A DNA stretch of 63,823 bases from Acidimicrobiaceae bacterium (GTDB taxonomy: Bacteria; Actinomycetota; Acidimicrobiia; Acidimicrobiales; RAAP-2): contig DAIEHI010000087.1 of assembly GCA_027355725.1 (NCBI GenBank), positions 1 through 63,823 of the forward strand, read 5' to 3'. Below, piece by piece: positions 16,706 to 25,239 of this stretch; the first letter of the stretch is position 1, and each line of letters begins with the position of its first letter. Below the pieces are notes generated by a model. It saw nothing but the letters and a program-made list of their open reading frames with translations. It ran no database searches and was not told the DNA's origin. Made by a program: the position numbers and the translations under genes.

Positions 16706-17793
16706 GTGATTCAAGAGGGGCACTTGGGGTGCATGACGATTCGACGATGAACGAGAGTGCCGGAGCACCTGTGGTGTCGGGCGGTGAAGCGACCCCTCGG
16801 CCACCAGTCCTGGTCGTGAGCGATCTGACGACGTACTACCCGATCAATCGGGGACTCGCGGGACGTCTACTTCGCCAAGAGGCCAAGACCGTCCACGCAG
16901 TTGATGGAGTCTCAATCCAAGTCGATGCGGGTGAGTTCGTTGCGCTCGTTGGTGAATCTGGTTGTGGCAAGACGAGCACCGTCATGACAATCCTCGGTGC
17001 GACCAAGGCAACCAGCGGTAGCGTGCGAGTGAACGGTGAAGAGACCATTGGCCGTACGCCACGCGAGATGTTGCCGGTCTATCGGCAAATGCAGATGATC
17101 TACCAGGATCCATACGGATCGCTCGACCCTCGCTTTCGCGTGAGTGACACCGTCGAGGAGCCGCTACTCGTCCACGGAGTCGGCGCTTCCAAGAACGAGC
17201 GCCGAGAGATGGTCCTCGCTGCACTTGAGAGTGCCGGACTCTCTCCGGCCGATCTCTACATCGATCGATTCCCCCACGAACTCTCCGGCGGTCAGCGACA
17301 GCGTGTTGCGATTGCAACCGCATTGATCCTCGAGCCCCGTCTCTTGCTCGCCGACGAACCAGTGTCGATGCTCGATGTCTCGGTGCGCGCGTCGGTGCTC
17401 AACTTGCTCGATGAGCTACGACGCACCCGCGACATGGCGATTGTGATGGTCACCCACGACCTCTCGACCGCCGGTCACTTCGCGGATCGCATTGTGGTGA
17501 TGTATATGGGCCGCATCGTAGAAGAAGGGCCGGCCAAAGAGGTTCTCTCGAATCCTCAGCATCCCTATACGAAGGCACTGATCTCGGTGGTTCCCAAGCC
17601 CGATCCTCGAGACCGATCGACGCCTCTCACGTTAAGTGGTGAGACTCCCAATCCCGTTGACATTCCTGTGGGATGTCGATTCCAACCCCGTTGCCCTCTC
17701 GCGAGCGAGGAGTGCACGAAGTCCGACCCCCGACTGCGTTTGTCGGTGGGCGTGCGCATCGAAAGTCACCGAGTCGCGTGCCACCTCGCCTAA
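16702..17793 (+). CDS. ABC transporter ATP-binding protein, DppF type
   Basis: The ATG at 16702 overlaps the previous stop (ATGA) and gives 363 residues; a second in-frame ATG at 16747 is possible since the first 25 residues are low-conservation. Motifs are Walker A GESGCGKTS, signature LSGGQRQRVAIATAL, Walker B LLLADEPVSMLD and tail CRFQPRCPLASEECTK. The Walker B trailing residues VSMLD replace the common TSALD but the catalytic Glu is kept. It completes the importer. Confidence 0.92.
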   Translation: MSDSRGALGVHDDSTMNESAGAPVVSGGEATPRPPVLVVSDLTTYYPINRGLAGRLLRQEAKTVHAVDGVSIQVDAGEFVALVGESGCGKTSTVMTILGATKATSGSVRVNGEETIGRTPREMLPVYRQMQMIYQDPYGSLDPRFRVSDTVEEPLLVHGVGASKNERREMVLAALESAGLSPADLYIDRFPHELSGGQRQRVAIATALILEPRLLLADEPVSMLDVSVRASVLNLLDELRRTRDMAIVMVTHDLSTAGHFADRIVVMYMGRIVEEGPAKEVLSNPQHPYTKALISVVPKPDPRDRSTPLTLSGETPNPVDIPVGCRFQPRCPLASEECTKSDPRLRLSVGVRIESHRVACHLA

Positions 17794-17851
17794 GAAGAAC
17801 ATCTGAGAATCGAGCGCCCCAGCGCTATGGCGACAACTCGTGTGGTCGCAC

Positions 17852-19252
17852 ATGAACCTCACTGACTACACAGGACTCGATGGTGTTGGACTTGCGACAC
17901 TCATCAACTCGCGCGACGTGAGCCGCGAGGAGGTCCTCGACGCTGCGCGTGCAGCGATTGAGACCGTGAACCCAGTGATCAACGCGGTCGTCGAGATGTA
18001 CGACCGATCCTCACTCGAGGCACCGCCATCGACGGGACCATTTGCTGGCGTGCCGTCGCTGAGAAAGGACATCCATGGCGAAGCCGGTCGATTCGTTGAA
18101 TACGGGAGCCGCTTGAGTGAGGGCTTGGTAGCGAGCGAGACCGACCATGTGCTGGAGCGCATGAGGAGCGCAGGTGTGGTCTTCTTGGGTCGAAGCGCAA
18201 CATCAGAATTTGCGCTCTACGGAACGACCGAAACCACCCTGCACGGGCCTACGAGAAATCCGTGGAACCTCGCCAAGTCCGCCGGTGGCTCGAGCGGTGG
18301 CGCGGCCGCCGCCGTGGCGGCGGGTGCGGTGCCAATCGCCGACGCCAGCGACGCGGGGGGTTCGATAAGGATTCCTGGCGCATGTTGCGGGTTAGTCGGA
18401 CTGAAGTCGTCACGTGCGACACCGCGTCGAGCGAGGTCTCAGGGGGACCTCAATGAGAACGTTCATTCGATTCTCGCTCGTTCCGTGCGCGATCTTCGAG
18501 CAATGGCGGTGCAACTGGGCGACGTCGTCGAATCAGACGTAGCACCCGCTGTCACAATCTCGAGCCTCAAGGTCGCCGTGAGCACTGAGCCCTGGGCGCC
18601 GAGGTCGGAGATCGCGCCAGAGATCGCACTCGCCGTCGAGTGTGTCGCGCGAGAGATCGAGGAACTCGGCGCCGTCATTGAGCGAGCTCGTCCCACGTTC
18701 AACGAAGAAGAGTATTGGGATGCCCTGACCATCCGATTGTGCGCGGACGTGCACGAGCAGGTTCGCGCCGTCGCTCGAATCACGAGCAGAACCCCGTCGG
18801 ACGAATTCCTCGAGCCGATGACCATGCGTTACTTCGACGCCGGGGCTCGCGTGACGTCTTCAGATATGACCCGTGCGTTCCTCGAGAGAGACCGAGTGGT
18901 CCAGCGTGTCAATGACTTCTTCAATCGGTTCGACCTTCTCATCACACCCACCCTTCAGATGCTCCCGCCAGAACTTGGAACCGCGGGCGGACACGACGAG
19001 GTCTCGGGTCCACTCGAGCATGTCCTCCTCGGCGAGGCACTCGCGCCGAATCTCGCATTGTTCAACATGACCGGACATCCCGCGATCACTGTTCCTACGG
19101 CGATGAGTGAGAGCGGGCTGCCCATTGGTGTGCAACTCGTCGCTCGCCACGGAATGGACTCGCTGCTCCTTCGTCTCGCGAGCGAGCTCGAGACTCGACT
19201 GCCTTGGGCTGGTCGATTGCCCGTTCATCACGTGACCCGCGTGCACTCATGA
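17852..19252 (+). CDS. Amidase (amidase signature family)
   Basis: This is a 466-residue amidase from the ATG at 17852 (an upstream in-frame GTG at 17840 is also possible). The Ser-cisSer-Lys triad is visible: the Lys lies in PSLRKDIHG and the Ser pair in SAGGSSGGAAAAVAAGAVP, followed by DAGGSIRIPGACCGLVGLK. Relatives hydrolyse a wide range of amides to acid plus ammonia or amine. It directly follows the importer genes, so it probably acts on the imported compound in the cytoplasm. It differs from the amidase at 40751. Confidence 0.9.
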   Translation: MNLTDYTGLDGVGLATLINSRDVSREEVLDAARAAIETVNPVINAVVEMYDRSSLEAPPSTGPFAGVPSLRKDIHGEAGRFVEYGSRLSEGLVASETDHVLERMRSAGVVFLGRSATSEFALYGTTETTLHGPTRNPWNLAKSAGGSSGGAAAAVAAGAVPIADASDAGGSIRIPGACCGLVGLKSSRATPRRARSQGDLNENVHSILARSVRDLRAMAVQLGDVVESDVAPAVTISSLKVAVSTEPWAPRSEIAPEIALAVECVAREIEELGAVIERARPTFNEEEYWDALTIRLCADVHEQVRAVARITSRTPSDEFLEPMTMRYFDAGARVTSSDMTRAFLERDRVVQRVNDFFNRFDLLITPTLQMLPPELGTAGGHDEVSGPLEHVLLGEALAPNLALFNMTGHPAITVPTAMSESGLPIGVQLVARHGMDSLLLRLASELETRLPWAGRLPVHHVTRVHS

Positions 19253-19292
19253 GCCTTCAACACACACGACAACACCAAAAGGAGCGTCTTTC

Positions 19293-20207
19293 ATGGACAT
19301 AATGACCGTACGAGGTCCAATTTCACCTGACCAACTCGGTATTACCATCACGCACGAGCATCTACTGTCCAACTCATTGCTCGAGTATCGAAGCGGTGGA
19401 TTCATGATGGACGTCGATGTGGCCTGCGAAGAGCTTTCACACTTCGCCGCCGCCGGGGGCTCCACCCTCGTTGATCTGACGACCGATGAATTGGGTCGCA
19501 ATCCGCTGGCCCTCAAGGAGATCTCGCAAAGGACCGGTGTTCATGTCGTCATGGGTTCAGGTCACTATCGCGAACCGTACCTCGACAAGGAGTGGTTCGA
19601 TCGGACATCGACTGACGAGATCGCAGATCTCATCGTTCGTGACGCGACCGATGGTGTTGGAGACACCGGCGTGCGCTCGGGCATCATTGGCGAAATCGGC
19701 ACGGACAAGTGGTATCTCACCGCGGTCGAGGAGCGCTCGCTGCGCGCTGCAGCACGTGCTCAAATCAAGACCGGCCTCACGTTGTCAACGCACGCATGCC
19801 GCTGGCCCGTAGGTATCAAGCAGATCGAGATCCTCGATCACGAAGGCGTCGCACTCGATCGGGTGGTGATTGGTCACGTCGACACGGTGCCCACGCCCGG
19901 CTACGCCTTGGAAATTGCGCGGCGAGGTTGTTGGGTGGAGTTCGATGGCTTCGGGACTGATTACCCGCGCGACATGGAGTCCGCCATCGTGACGATGCGC
20001 ACGCTCGCCGACGCGGGCCATTTCGGGCGCCTCTTGATTTCCCAGGACGTCTTTCTTCGGCCTCATCTGCACGCCTTCGGCGGCAACGGCTACGACTTTG
20101 CGGTACGTGAGTTGCCGTCGATGTTGAAGAATCATGGCTTCAGCGATGATGAGATAACTACCTTGATGGTCGAGAATCCGCGTCGCGCGTTGAGTGGCGA
20201 GTCATGA
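19293..20207 (+). CDS. Phosphotriesterase-family metal-dependent hydrolase
   Basis: A 304-residue TIM-barrel hydrolase with a strong AAAGGAG ribosome binding site. Binuclear metal ligands can be read: HEH in the N-terminal ITITHEHLLSN, Glu in GIIGEIGTDKW (the position that is a carboxylated Lys in true phosphotriesterases), His in LSTHACRW and VIGHVDTV, and Asp in LISQDVFLRP. The Glu variant resembles the E. coli phosphotriesterase homology protein. Relatives include lactonases and amide or ester hydrolases. It sits between the amidase gene and the kce promoter. Its substrate is unknown, but a lactam, lactone or ester of the imported compound is reasonable. Confidence 0.85.
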   Translation: MDIMTVRGPISPDQLGITITHEHLLSNSLLEYRSGGFMMDVDVACEELSHFAAAGGSTLVDLTTDELGRNPLALKEISQRTGVHVVMGSGHYREPYLDKEWFDRTSTDEIADLIVRDATDGVGDTGVRSGIIGEIGTDKWYLTAVEERSLRAAARAQIKTGLTLSTHACRWPVGIKQIEILDHEGVALDRVVIGHVDTVPTPGYALEIARRGCWVEFDGFGTDYPRDMESAIVTMRTLADAGHFGRLLISQDVFLRPHLHAFGGNGYDFAVRELPSMLKNHGFSDDEITTLMVENPRRALSGES

Positions 20208-20261
20208 GCGCCGCGGAATCAATATCCGCCACATCGGCGAACATACCTGTGAACCTCGTGC

Positions 20262-20317
20262 TTGACGCGTTACGAAGCGACCTGTTAGGTTTTAGTTATT
20301 TAACGGGCGTTCATTAA
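20262..20317 (+). promoter_or_regulatory. kce-kdd promoter with identical 19-nt TetR-type operator
   Basis: TTGACG (20262-20267) and TAGGTT (20286-20291) are spaced by 18 bases. TTTAACGGGCGTTCATTAA follows at 20299-20317, identical to the element at 12007-12025. Both promoters also share CGACCTGTTAGGTT around the -10. Two copies 8.3 kb apart with otherwise different flanks indicate binding by one regulator. Confidence 0.78.
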
Positions 20318-20370
20318 GTAATGCCTCGAATTACGTACTGTTGCACGAAGAGAGAGGAAAGGAAGTCCTG

Positions 20371-20460
20371 ATGAAAATGTGTGCAGATCCGATCACCGCG
20401 TGTGAAGCCGGTCTCGTCGGCTCAAGGGCGCGTAATGAAGTGCGGGGGCTCGCGTCATGA
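20371..20460 (+). CDS. 29-codon leader ORF translationally coupled to kce
   Basis: ATG at 20371 follows GAGAGGAAAGGAAG, the best ribosome binding site in this promoter region. The frame encodes 29 residues (MKMCADPITACEAGLVGSRA and nine more) and its TGA overlaps the kce ATG as ATGA (20457-20460). No homologue is recognised. It could be a coupling leader, a short regulatory peptide or a chance frame; kce also has its own GGGGG upstream. Confidence 0.45.
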   Translation: MKMCADPITACEAGLVGSRARNEVRGLAS

Positions 20461-21287
20461 AGGCATGGAACGAAGACCCGGTGGTCATCACGGTCGCGCC
20501 CACGGGAGCCGACGTCTTTCGAGAGAACAATCCGAACATCCCCTACACCACGGCTGAGATAGCTGCGTCGAGCATCGAAGCATTCGAGGCAGGTGCGTCG
20601 GTGGCACACTTGCACGTTCGAGAGGATGACGGTACGCCGTGTGGACGCGCCGACCTCTTCGCCGATGTCGTAGCGCGAATTCGACAAGACAGTGGACTCA
20701 TCACGATGGTCACCACCGGTGGTTCAGCGGACATGACCATCGAAGACCGCGTCGGTGGGCTCAGTGCCAACCCTGACATTGTCTGTGTCGAGTCGGGTTC
20801 GATGAACTTCGGCAACGACACGTTCATCACGCCCCCCGAAGCAGCGAACGGCATCATCGAGCGCGCTCATTCAATCGACGCGAAACTCGAGGTTGAGGCC
20901 TTTGAAGTCGGCCACGTCATCCAGGCAGTGCGTTGGCTGGAGGAGGGCAGAATCTCAGGACCCCTACACATCAATCTCGTCTTTGGTGTGCCGGGTGGCA
21001 TCGATGCGTCACCGGCGGCACTCGATGCAATGATTCGACCTCTGCCACCCGAGACGTTTTGGACCGTTACGTGTATTGGTCGCCATCACTCGCGTCTGCT
21101 TGGACTTGCGCTGCTGCACGGCGCACCCGGCATTCGAACGGGTCTCGAGGACGCCGTGTACTTGCGACGAGGGGTACTCGCCCCCTCTAACGCGGCACTC
21201 GTCTCTTCCGCCGTTGAGCTCGCACGCGCACTCGGTCGAGAGGTTGCCACCCCCGAGCAAGCCAAGACTCTTCTCGGTATTGGCTGA
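20457..21287 (+). CDS. kce: 3-keto-5-aminohexanoate cleavage enzyme (BKACE/DUF849 family)
   Basis: A 276-residue Zn-dependent TIM-barrel enzyme. Kce condenses a beta-keto acid with acetyl-CoA to give acetoacetate and an acyl-CoA; in lysine fermentation it yields 3-aminobutyryl-CoA. Family hallmarks are seen: the paired metal His in VAHLHVRED, VESGSMNFG, FEVGHV, and the catalytic RTGLEDAVYL near the C-terminus. BKACE members vary in substrate, but the adjacent kdd gene, which makes exactly the 3-keto-5-aminohexanoate substrate, supports the specific name. It is the first enzyme gene of an operon with kdd and a thioesterase. Confidence 0.88.
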   Translation: MKAWNEDPVVITVAPTGADVFRENNPNIPYTTAEIAASSIEAFEAGASVAHLHVREDDGTPCGRADLFADVVARIRQDSGLITMVTTGGSADMTIEDRVGGLSANPDIVCVESGSMNFGNDTFITPPEAANGIIERAHSIDAKLEVEAFEVGHVIQAVRWLEEGRISGPLHINLVFGVPGGIDASPAALDAMIRPLPPETFWTVTCIGRHHSRLLGLALLHGAPGIRTGLEDAVYLRRGVLAPSNAALVSSAVELARALGREVATPEQAKTLLGIG

Positions 21288-21342
21288 ACGGCCAACCCAA
21301 TCATCCCCCAGCGACGACTCAATCGTCGGAAAGTGAAATCCC

Positions 21343-22389
21343 ATGCACGAATCAAAAGAAATCCCGCTCGAGGCGTACGGGGCGGCGCGCGTCATCGAAC
21401 CAAAGGGCTCGTTGCCCCAAGGTGCCTTGCGTCTTGACTCTTCAATGACGCTGCAGTCCTACGAGGTGGAGATCGAAGTCGACACCTTGTGTTTGGACTC
21501 GACCAGCTTTCGTCAGTTAGTGGAGTCGAACGAACGCGATGAGAGTCGCGTCGCCGCGGCGATCATGGAAATCGTTGCGCACCGGGGGAAGATGGATAAT
21601 CCCGTAACTGGATCGGGTGGGATACTCACCGGCACTGTTCGAGCAGTGGGGGCTGACTACCCCAACCCGCCGATGATCGGCGAACGAATCGTGCCACTCT
21701 CCTCTTTGACCTTGACACCGCTACGACTCGATGAGGTGCTCGGCGTCAATCTCGACTCTGCGCATGTGCCGGTGAAGGGGACGGCGTACCTACCGTGGCC
21801 CGTGCCGTGGACGCCGTACCCAAAGGATCTCCCGATCGACGCCACGCTCGCCGCTCTCGATGTCGGCAACGCTCCGGTACAGACTCGCCAATTGATCGGA
21901 CCCGACACCCGCACCGTCTTGGTACTGGGTGGTGGGCACGCGGGCCTCTTGTCGCTGGCGGCAGCAAAGGAAACCCTTGCGCCTGGTGGACGAACGATTC
22001 TCATCGACTCTTCACCCTCAATCTGTGAACGGGCCCTGCGACTTGGGCTTTGTGACGTGGCGCTCTCGGTTGATCTGCGTGACGCTGTGGGCGCACTCAC
22101 GAAGATCCAGGATATGGGAATCCCTCGGGCTGATGTGACTGTAGTGGTCGTCAACGCGAAGGACTGCGAGGCGGCCTCAATTCTGTTGACGGCTGACAGT
22201 GGCACGGTGTTGTTCTTCTCCATGGCGACATCGTTTGCCAAGGCGGCGTTGGGATCAGAGGGGGTGTCGTCGAACGCTCGAATGATCATTGGCTCTGGAT
22301 ACGCTCACGACCGGGGCATCTACGCGCTCGATCTGATCCAGCGCAATCCGGACCTGCGTGACGCGTTCGTCGTAGGGGGTCATGCGTAA
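21343..22389 (+). CDS. kdd: L-erythro-3,5-diaminohexanoate dehydrogenase
   Basis: A 348-residue NAD-dependent dehydrogenase that oxidatively deaminates 3,5-diaminohexanoate to 5-amino-3-oxohexanoate. From knowledge of the family, the blocks RVIEPKGSLPQGALRLD, RGKMDNPVTGSGGILTGT and FFSMATSFAKAALGSEGV are close to those of characterised Kdd proteins. The nucleotide-binding stretch VLVLGGGHAGLLSLAAAK is in the C-terminal half. Length agrees with the family. It follows kce by 55 bases in the same operon. The combination gives the two middle steps of the beta-lysine/3,5-diaminohexanoate pathway. Confidence 0.9.
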   Translation: MHESKEIPLEAYGAARVIEPKGSLPQGALRLDSSMTLQSYEVEIEVDTLCLDSTSFRQLVESNERDESRVAAAIMEIVAHRGKMDNPVTGSGGILTGTVRAVGADYPNPPMIGERIVPLSSLTLTPLRLDEVLGVNLDSAHVPVKGTAYLPWPVPWTPYPKDLPIDATLAALDVGNAPVQTRQLIGPDTRTVLVLGGGHAGLLSLAAAKETLAPGGRTILIDSSPSICERALRLGLCDVALSVDLRDAVGALTKIQDMGIPRADVTVVVVNAKDCEAASILLTADSGTVLFFSMATSFAKAALGSEGVSSNARMIIGSGYAHDRGIYALDLIQRNPDLRDAFVVGGHA

Positions 22390-22444
22390 TGGGGTCCGGT
22401 GCTAATGACGCGCAGTCACGCGCGACGCACGTCGGAGGTGACCA

Positions 22445-22858
22445 ATGACCGAGTCACTGCCGACGTTCAACCCGCGCTTCGCCGTGCGATGGCGTGATTT
22501 GGATTTGCTCGGTCACGTCAATTCAGTTGTCTTTCTCACGTACCTTGAGGAAGGCCGCTCGACGTGGCTCAGCGACGTGCTCGGACCGCCGTTCCAGGCG
22601 AATCAGTACGTCATTGCCCGAGTCGAGTTGGATTATCTCGCGGAAATACCTTCGGGAACCGAATTCGTCGAAACCCAGCACGAGATAGCCGCACTCGGTC
22701 GCTCTAGCGTCACCCTCGATGAGCAACTGAGCATCGTCGGCGGCGACGTTGTCGCTCGAGGACGAGTGGTGCTCGTGATGTGGGAACCAGATCATCATCG
22801 CTCACGCCAATTGTCCGGCCACGAGTTCACAGCGCTTAATCAACGCCTCGTACGCTAG
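22445..22858 (+). CDS. Hotdog-fold acyl-CoA thioesterase (4HBT type)
   Basis: A 137-residue single hotdog domain with the YbgC/FadM-type motif RWRDLDLLGHVNSVVFLTYLEE, split here as RWRDLDLLGHVN and the following helix. The Asp in the RDLD segment is the usual catalytic position. In classical lysine fermentation the corresponding hotdog gene is kal (3-aminobutyryl-CoA ammonia-lyase), but this protein has thioesterase rather than Kal-like motifs. It probably hydrolyses the CoA product of Kce or another acyl-CoA. It is the last gene of the kce operon. Confidence 0.8.
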   Translation: MTESLPTFNPRFAVRWRDLDLLGHVNSVVFLTYLEEGRSTWLSDVLGPPFQANQYVIARVELDYLAEIPSGTEFVETQHEIAALGRSSVTLDEQLSIVGGDVVARGRVVLVMWEPDHHRSRQLSGHEFTALNQRLVR

Positions 22859-22955
22859 GCAGCTGAACAAGGGGTGCACGACGACGTGCGATGTGTTGGT
22901 GGACTCACAATTGTCGCTCATTCGTCATATTCGCTGGTGAAGCGTCAGACATCGC

Positions 22956-22969
22956 AGGTTTAGAAACCT
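22956..22969. other. Small hairpin just upstream of the secreted protein gene
   Basis: AGGTTTAGAAACCT is a self-complementary 14-mer five bases before the ATG at 22975. Its position would overlap the ribosome binding region, and no other strong ribosome binding site is seen there. A role in translation control is possible but unproven. Confidence 0.3.
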
Positions 22970-22974
22970 CTTAG

Positions 22975-24954
22975 ATGTCGATTGACACGAGTGCTCGCTA
23001 TTTGCGTGCCGTAGAATTACCTATCGTGTTTACTCATTCGGCGAAGATCGCTGCGGCAATCGCCATGATCGCATCGAGTGTCATTGTCTCAGTGAACATG
23101 GTGACGGCGTCATCAACTGCTCCTGCGACGGCGTACGGCTACGACATCAGTTTCCCCCAATGCGGCGGGAATCTGCCGACTGGTGTGGGATTCGGCATAG
23201 TCGGCGTGAACTATGGACACCCCTTCTCCACCAATCCTTGTCTCACGACAGAGCTGCAGTGGAGTCAGTCCTCCCTGAGCGGTCAAATCAACTTCTACAC
23301 CAACACTGACAATCCCGGCCCCGCCAACAATGCGCACTGGCCAAGTAATCAGCAGACTCCCAAGATCTGTTACGGAGCGAACACTTCGGTGTGTGCCTAC
23401 GACTACGGATGGAATGCGGCCCAACAATCGTTCGCGAGCGCAATCGCTGCCGAAAGTGCGTTGGGTTCGTCGAGCCCAACGAGCGCTGTGACGAGTGCGC
23501 ACTGGTGGTTGGACGTAGAGACGGGCAACGCCTGGCAGTCCATTGAGAGCATCTACGGCCCGACGGCGACCTCGTTCGCCAACGACCAAGCCCAAGTCCA
23601 AGGTGAGTTGGCCTACTTCGCCAGTGTCGGCGTCACCTGGGTCGGCATTTACGCCACCGGCCAGCAGTGGCGCACCATCATGGGCCCAAACGTCGGTACA
23701 GGATTCGCTTCGATCCCCGCATGGATGCCTGGCTACGCAACTATTGCGGCGGCCCAGGCGGCATGTACGGGTCCGTCGTTCCTCGGCGGACGCGTGGCGA
23801 TGATCCAGTACCCGCTCAACGGCCTCGATGGAGATTACGTCTGTGGATTGTTGAGCACGCCCGCGAGCGCCACGGCGTCAGTGGCAACATCGGCGAGCTT
23901 CACGAGTCAGCTCTCAGTGTTCGCCGACCCTGCGCCGGTGACGTACGTTGAGAGCGTGGGCGCACCCTCCTTGCTCGTGTCCTCGACCGGGCTAGTCACG
24001 ACGAGCGGTGCGTTGAGCGCCGGCACCTACGTGGCGAGCGGCACAACCACTGACACGGCGGGCAACACCGGCACGTTCAGTTTCACCCTCGTTGTTGGCG
24101 TGATCACTCAGAGCGCGCCGATGACGGGTTCTGTATCGATTGCCTCGTCGAATTCGTACGCGGGGCAACTGGTCGTCACGGGGAGCGACGGCACAACGAC
24201 GTTCACCAAGACGGGCGGTTCCTCGCTTCTTCTGGTCTCAGCTACCGGACTGGTCACGAGCGTCGGGACGCTGCCCGCCGGGAAGTACACCGTGACCGGT
24301 ACGACACTTGACACGAGCGGTGACAATGGCACCTTCAGCTTTGTCTTAACCGTTGGGTCGATCGTTCAAAGCGGGGTCACGTTCGCCACACTCAGTGCTG
24401 ATTCGACGGCTACGTTCAGTCACCAGATCGCTGTCACCGGAGCGAGTGGACCGGTCACCTTCGTGCAGAGTGTGGGATCACCGACGCTTCTCGTTTCACC
24501 GACTGGACTCATCAGCGCCAGTGGTCCATTAGCCGCGGGATCGTATGTGGTGCGTGGGACCACATCCGACGCTTCAGGTGATCGAGGGAAGTTCTTCTTC
24601 AACGTTCGAGTGAGTGCACCGAGCACAACCACGACCACGACGACGTTGCCAGTGAGTGGCCCAACGACCACGACAACCACTGTGCCCAGTATTGCGCTAC
24701 CGGTTGCCTACCGAGTGGTGGGTCACGCAGTCGCCGGGGCAACGGTGCCACTCACCGTCACGGGTCTCGGGTTCTATGGTCGCCCCAAAGTGACGAGCCA
24801 TCCGGGTACAACCGCAGTGGTGACTAAGGACACCGGCAAGTTGCTGACGCTGAAGGTAACGGTCAAGCCGAGGTCGCGTAACGGGATCTTCACCTTCACC
24901 ATCGCGCTGTCCAACGGCACGTTCTGCAAAGTTCGCTACGTTCAACGCGCGTAG
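22975..24954 (+). CDS. Secreted glycoside-hydrolase-like protein with three tandem repeats
   Basis: The 659-residue product has an N-terminal membrane or signal segment (residues about 24-50), then a TIM-barrel-like domain starting YGYDISFPQCGG and including HWWLDVETGNAW and WVGIYATGQQW, which resembles the GH25/DUF1906 glycoside-hydrolase-like group. Residues about 307-549 are three repeats of 84-85 residues, each with an LLVS-TGL core and a GTT-D-G-GTFSF ending. A Thr-rich linker with runs of TTTTTT precedes a C-terminal beta-rich domain (about 575-659). It looks like an envelope-associated or wall-binding protein. The ATG at 22975 has a poor ribosome binding site, so the true start could be an internal codon nearer the hydrophobic segment. 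Confidence 0.72.
   Translation: MSIDTSARYLRAVELPIVFTHSAKIAAAIAMIASSVIVSVNMVTASSTAPATAYGYDISFPQCGGNLPTGVGFGIVGVNYGHPFSTNPCLTTELQWSQSSLSGQINFYTNTDNPGPANNAHWPSNQQTPKICYGANTSVCAYDYGWNAAQQSFASAIAAESALGSSSPTSAVTSAHWWLDVETGNAWQSIESIYGPTATSFANDQAQVQGELAYFASVGVTWVGIYATGQQWRTIMGPNVGTGFASIPAWMPGYATIAAAQAACTGPSFLGGRVAMIQYPLNGLDGDYVCGLLSTPASATASVATSASFTSQLSVFADPAPVTYVESVGAPSLLVSSTGLVTTSGALSAGTYVASGTTTDTAGNTGTFSFTLVVGVITQSAPMTGSVSIASSNSYAGQLVVTGSDGTTTFTKTGGSSLLLVSATGLVTSVGTLPAGKYTVTGTTLDTSGDNGTFSFVLTVGSIVQSGVTFATLSADSTATFSHQIAVTGASGPVTFVQSVGSPTLLVSPTGLISASGPLAAGSYVVRGTTSDASGDRGKFFFNVRVSAPSTTTTTTTLPVSGPTTTTTTVPSIALPVAYRVVGHAVAGATVPLTVTGLGFYGRPKVTSHPGTTAVVTKDTGKLLTLKVTVKPRSRNGIFTFTIALSNGTFCKVRYVQRA
23893..24618 (+). 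repeat. Three tandem protein repeats of about 84 residues
   Basis: Repeat units start at about residues 307, 392 and 476 of the secreted protein. Shared marks in each are S-x-LLVS-x-TGL, then a Gly/Ala turn (SAGTY, PAGKY or AAGSY), then GTT followed by a D-x-G segment and F-F. The units are clearly diverged at the DNA level, so this is old duplication rather than recent slippage. Confidence 0.75.
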
Positions 24955-25032
24955 CACCGCAGCGTGAAGACCAAGTGGTGGTGAAGTAACTCGAACCTGA
25001 TGGTGCGCCGCTGGTCGCGAAGCGCGGTGCGC

Positions 25033-25239
25033 CTATCGCTTCTTGGTGTCGACTGGCTGCCAGACTTTGACTGCGCCGAAGAGCAATGCCACTGCAAGAA
25101 GAATCACAAACCCCATGGAGTGAAAACTGTACGTCGTGGCTTTGATGCACGCGAAAACCAATACGGCGACGGCGGCGATCACCATCGCGAGGGCGAGTCC
25201 ACCATAAGTCTGGGTGCCGGATTGCGACTGCTCTTCCAT
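25033..25239 (-). CDS. Small membrane protein, two TM helices
   Basis: The 68-residue product starts at ATG 25239 after a GGAGGAA ribosome binding site. It has two hydrophobic helices (about residues 14-31 and 40-57) and short charged ends. No family is recognised. It stands alone between the secreted protein gene and a long non-coding stretch, on the opposite strand. Confidence 0.7.
   Translation of the reverse strand: MEEQSQSGTQTYGGLALAMVIAAVAVLVFACIKATTYSFHSMGFVILLAVALLFGAVKVWQPVDTKKR

Noticed and set aside
24420..24680. Leftward Val-rich frame within the secreted protein gene
   Set aside because: Its composition is the reverse of the Thr-rich linker codons (ACC/ACG) and is a shadow.
24627..24684. 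Simple-sequence ACC/ACG repeats
   Set aside because: These encode the Thr-rich linker of the secreted protein and are not a CRISPR or mobile repeat.
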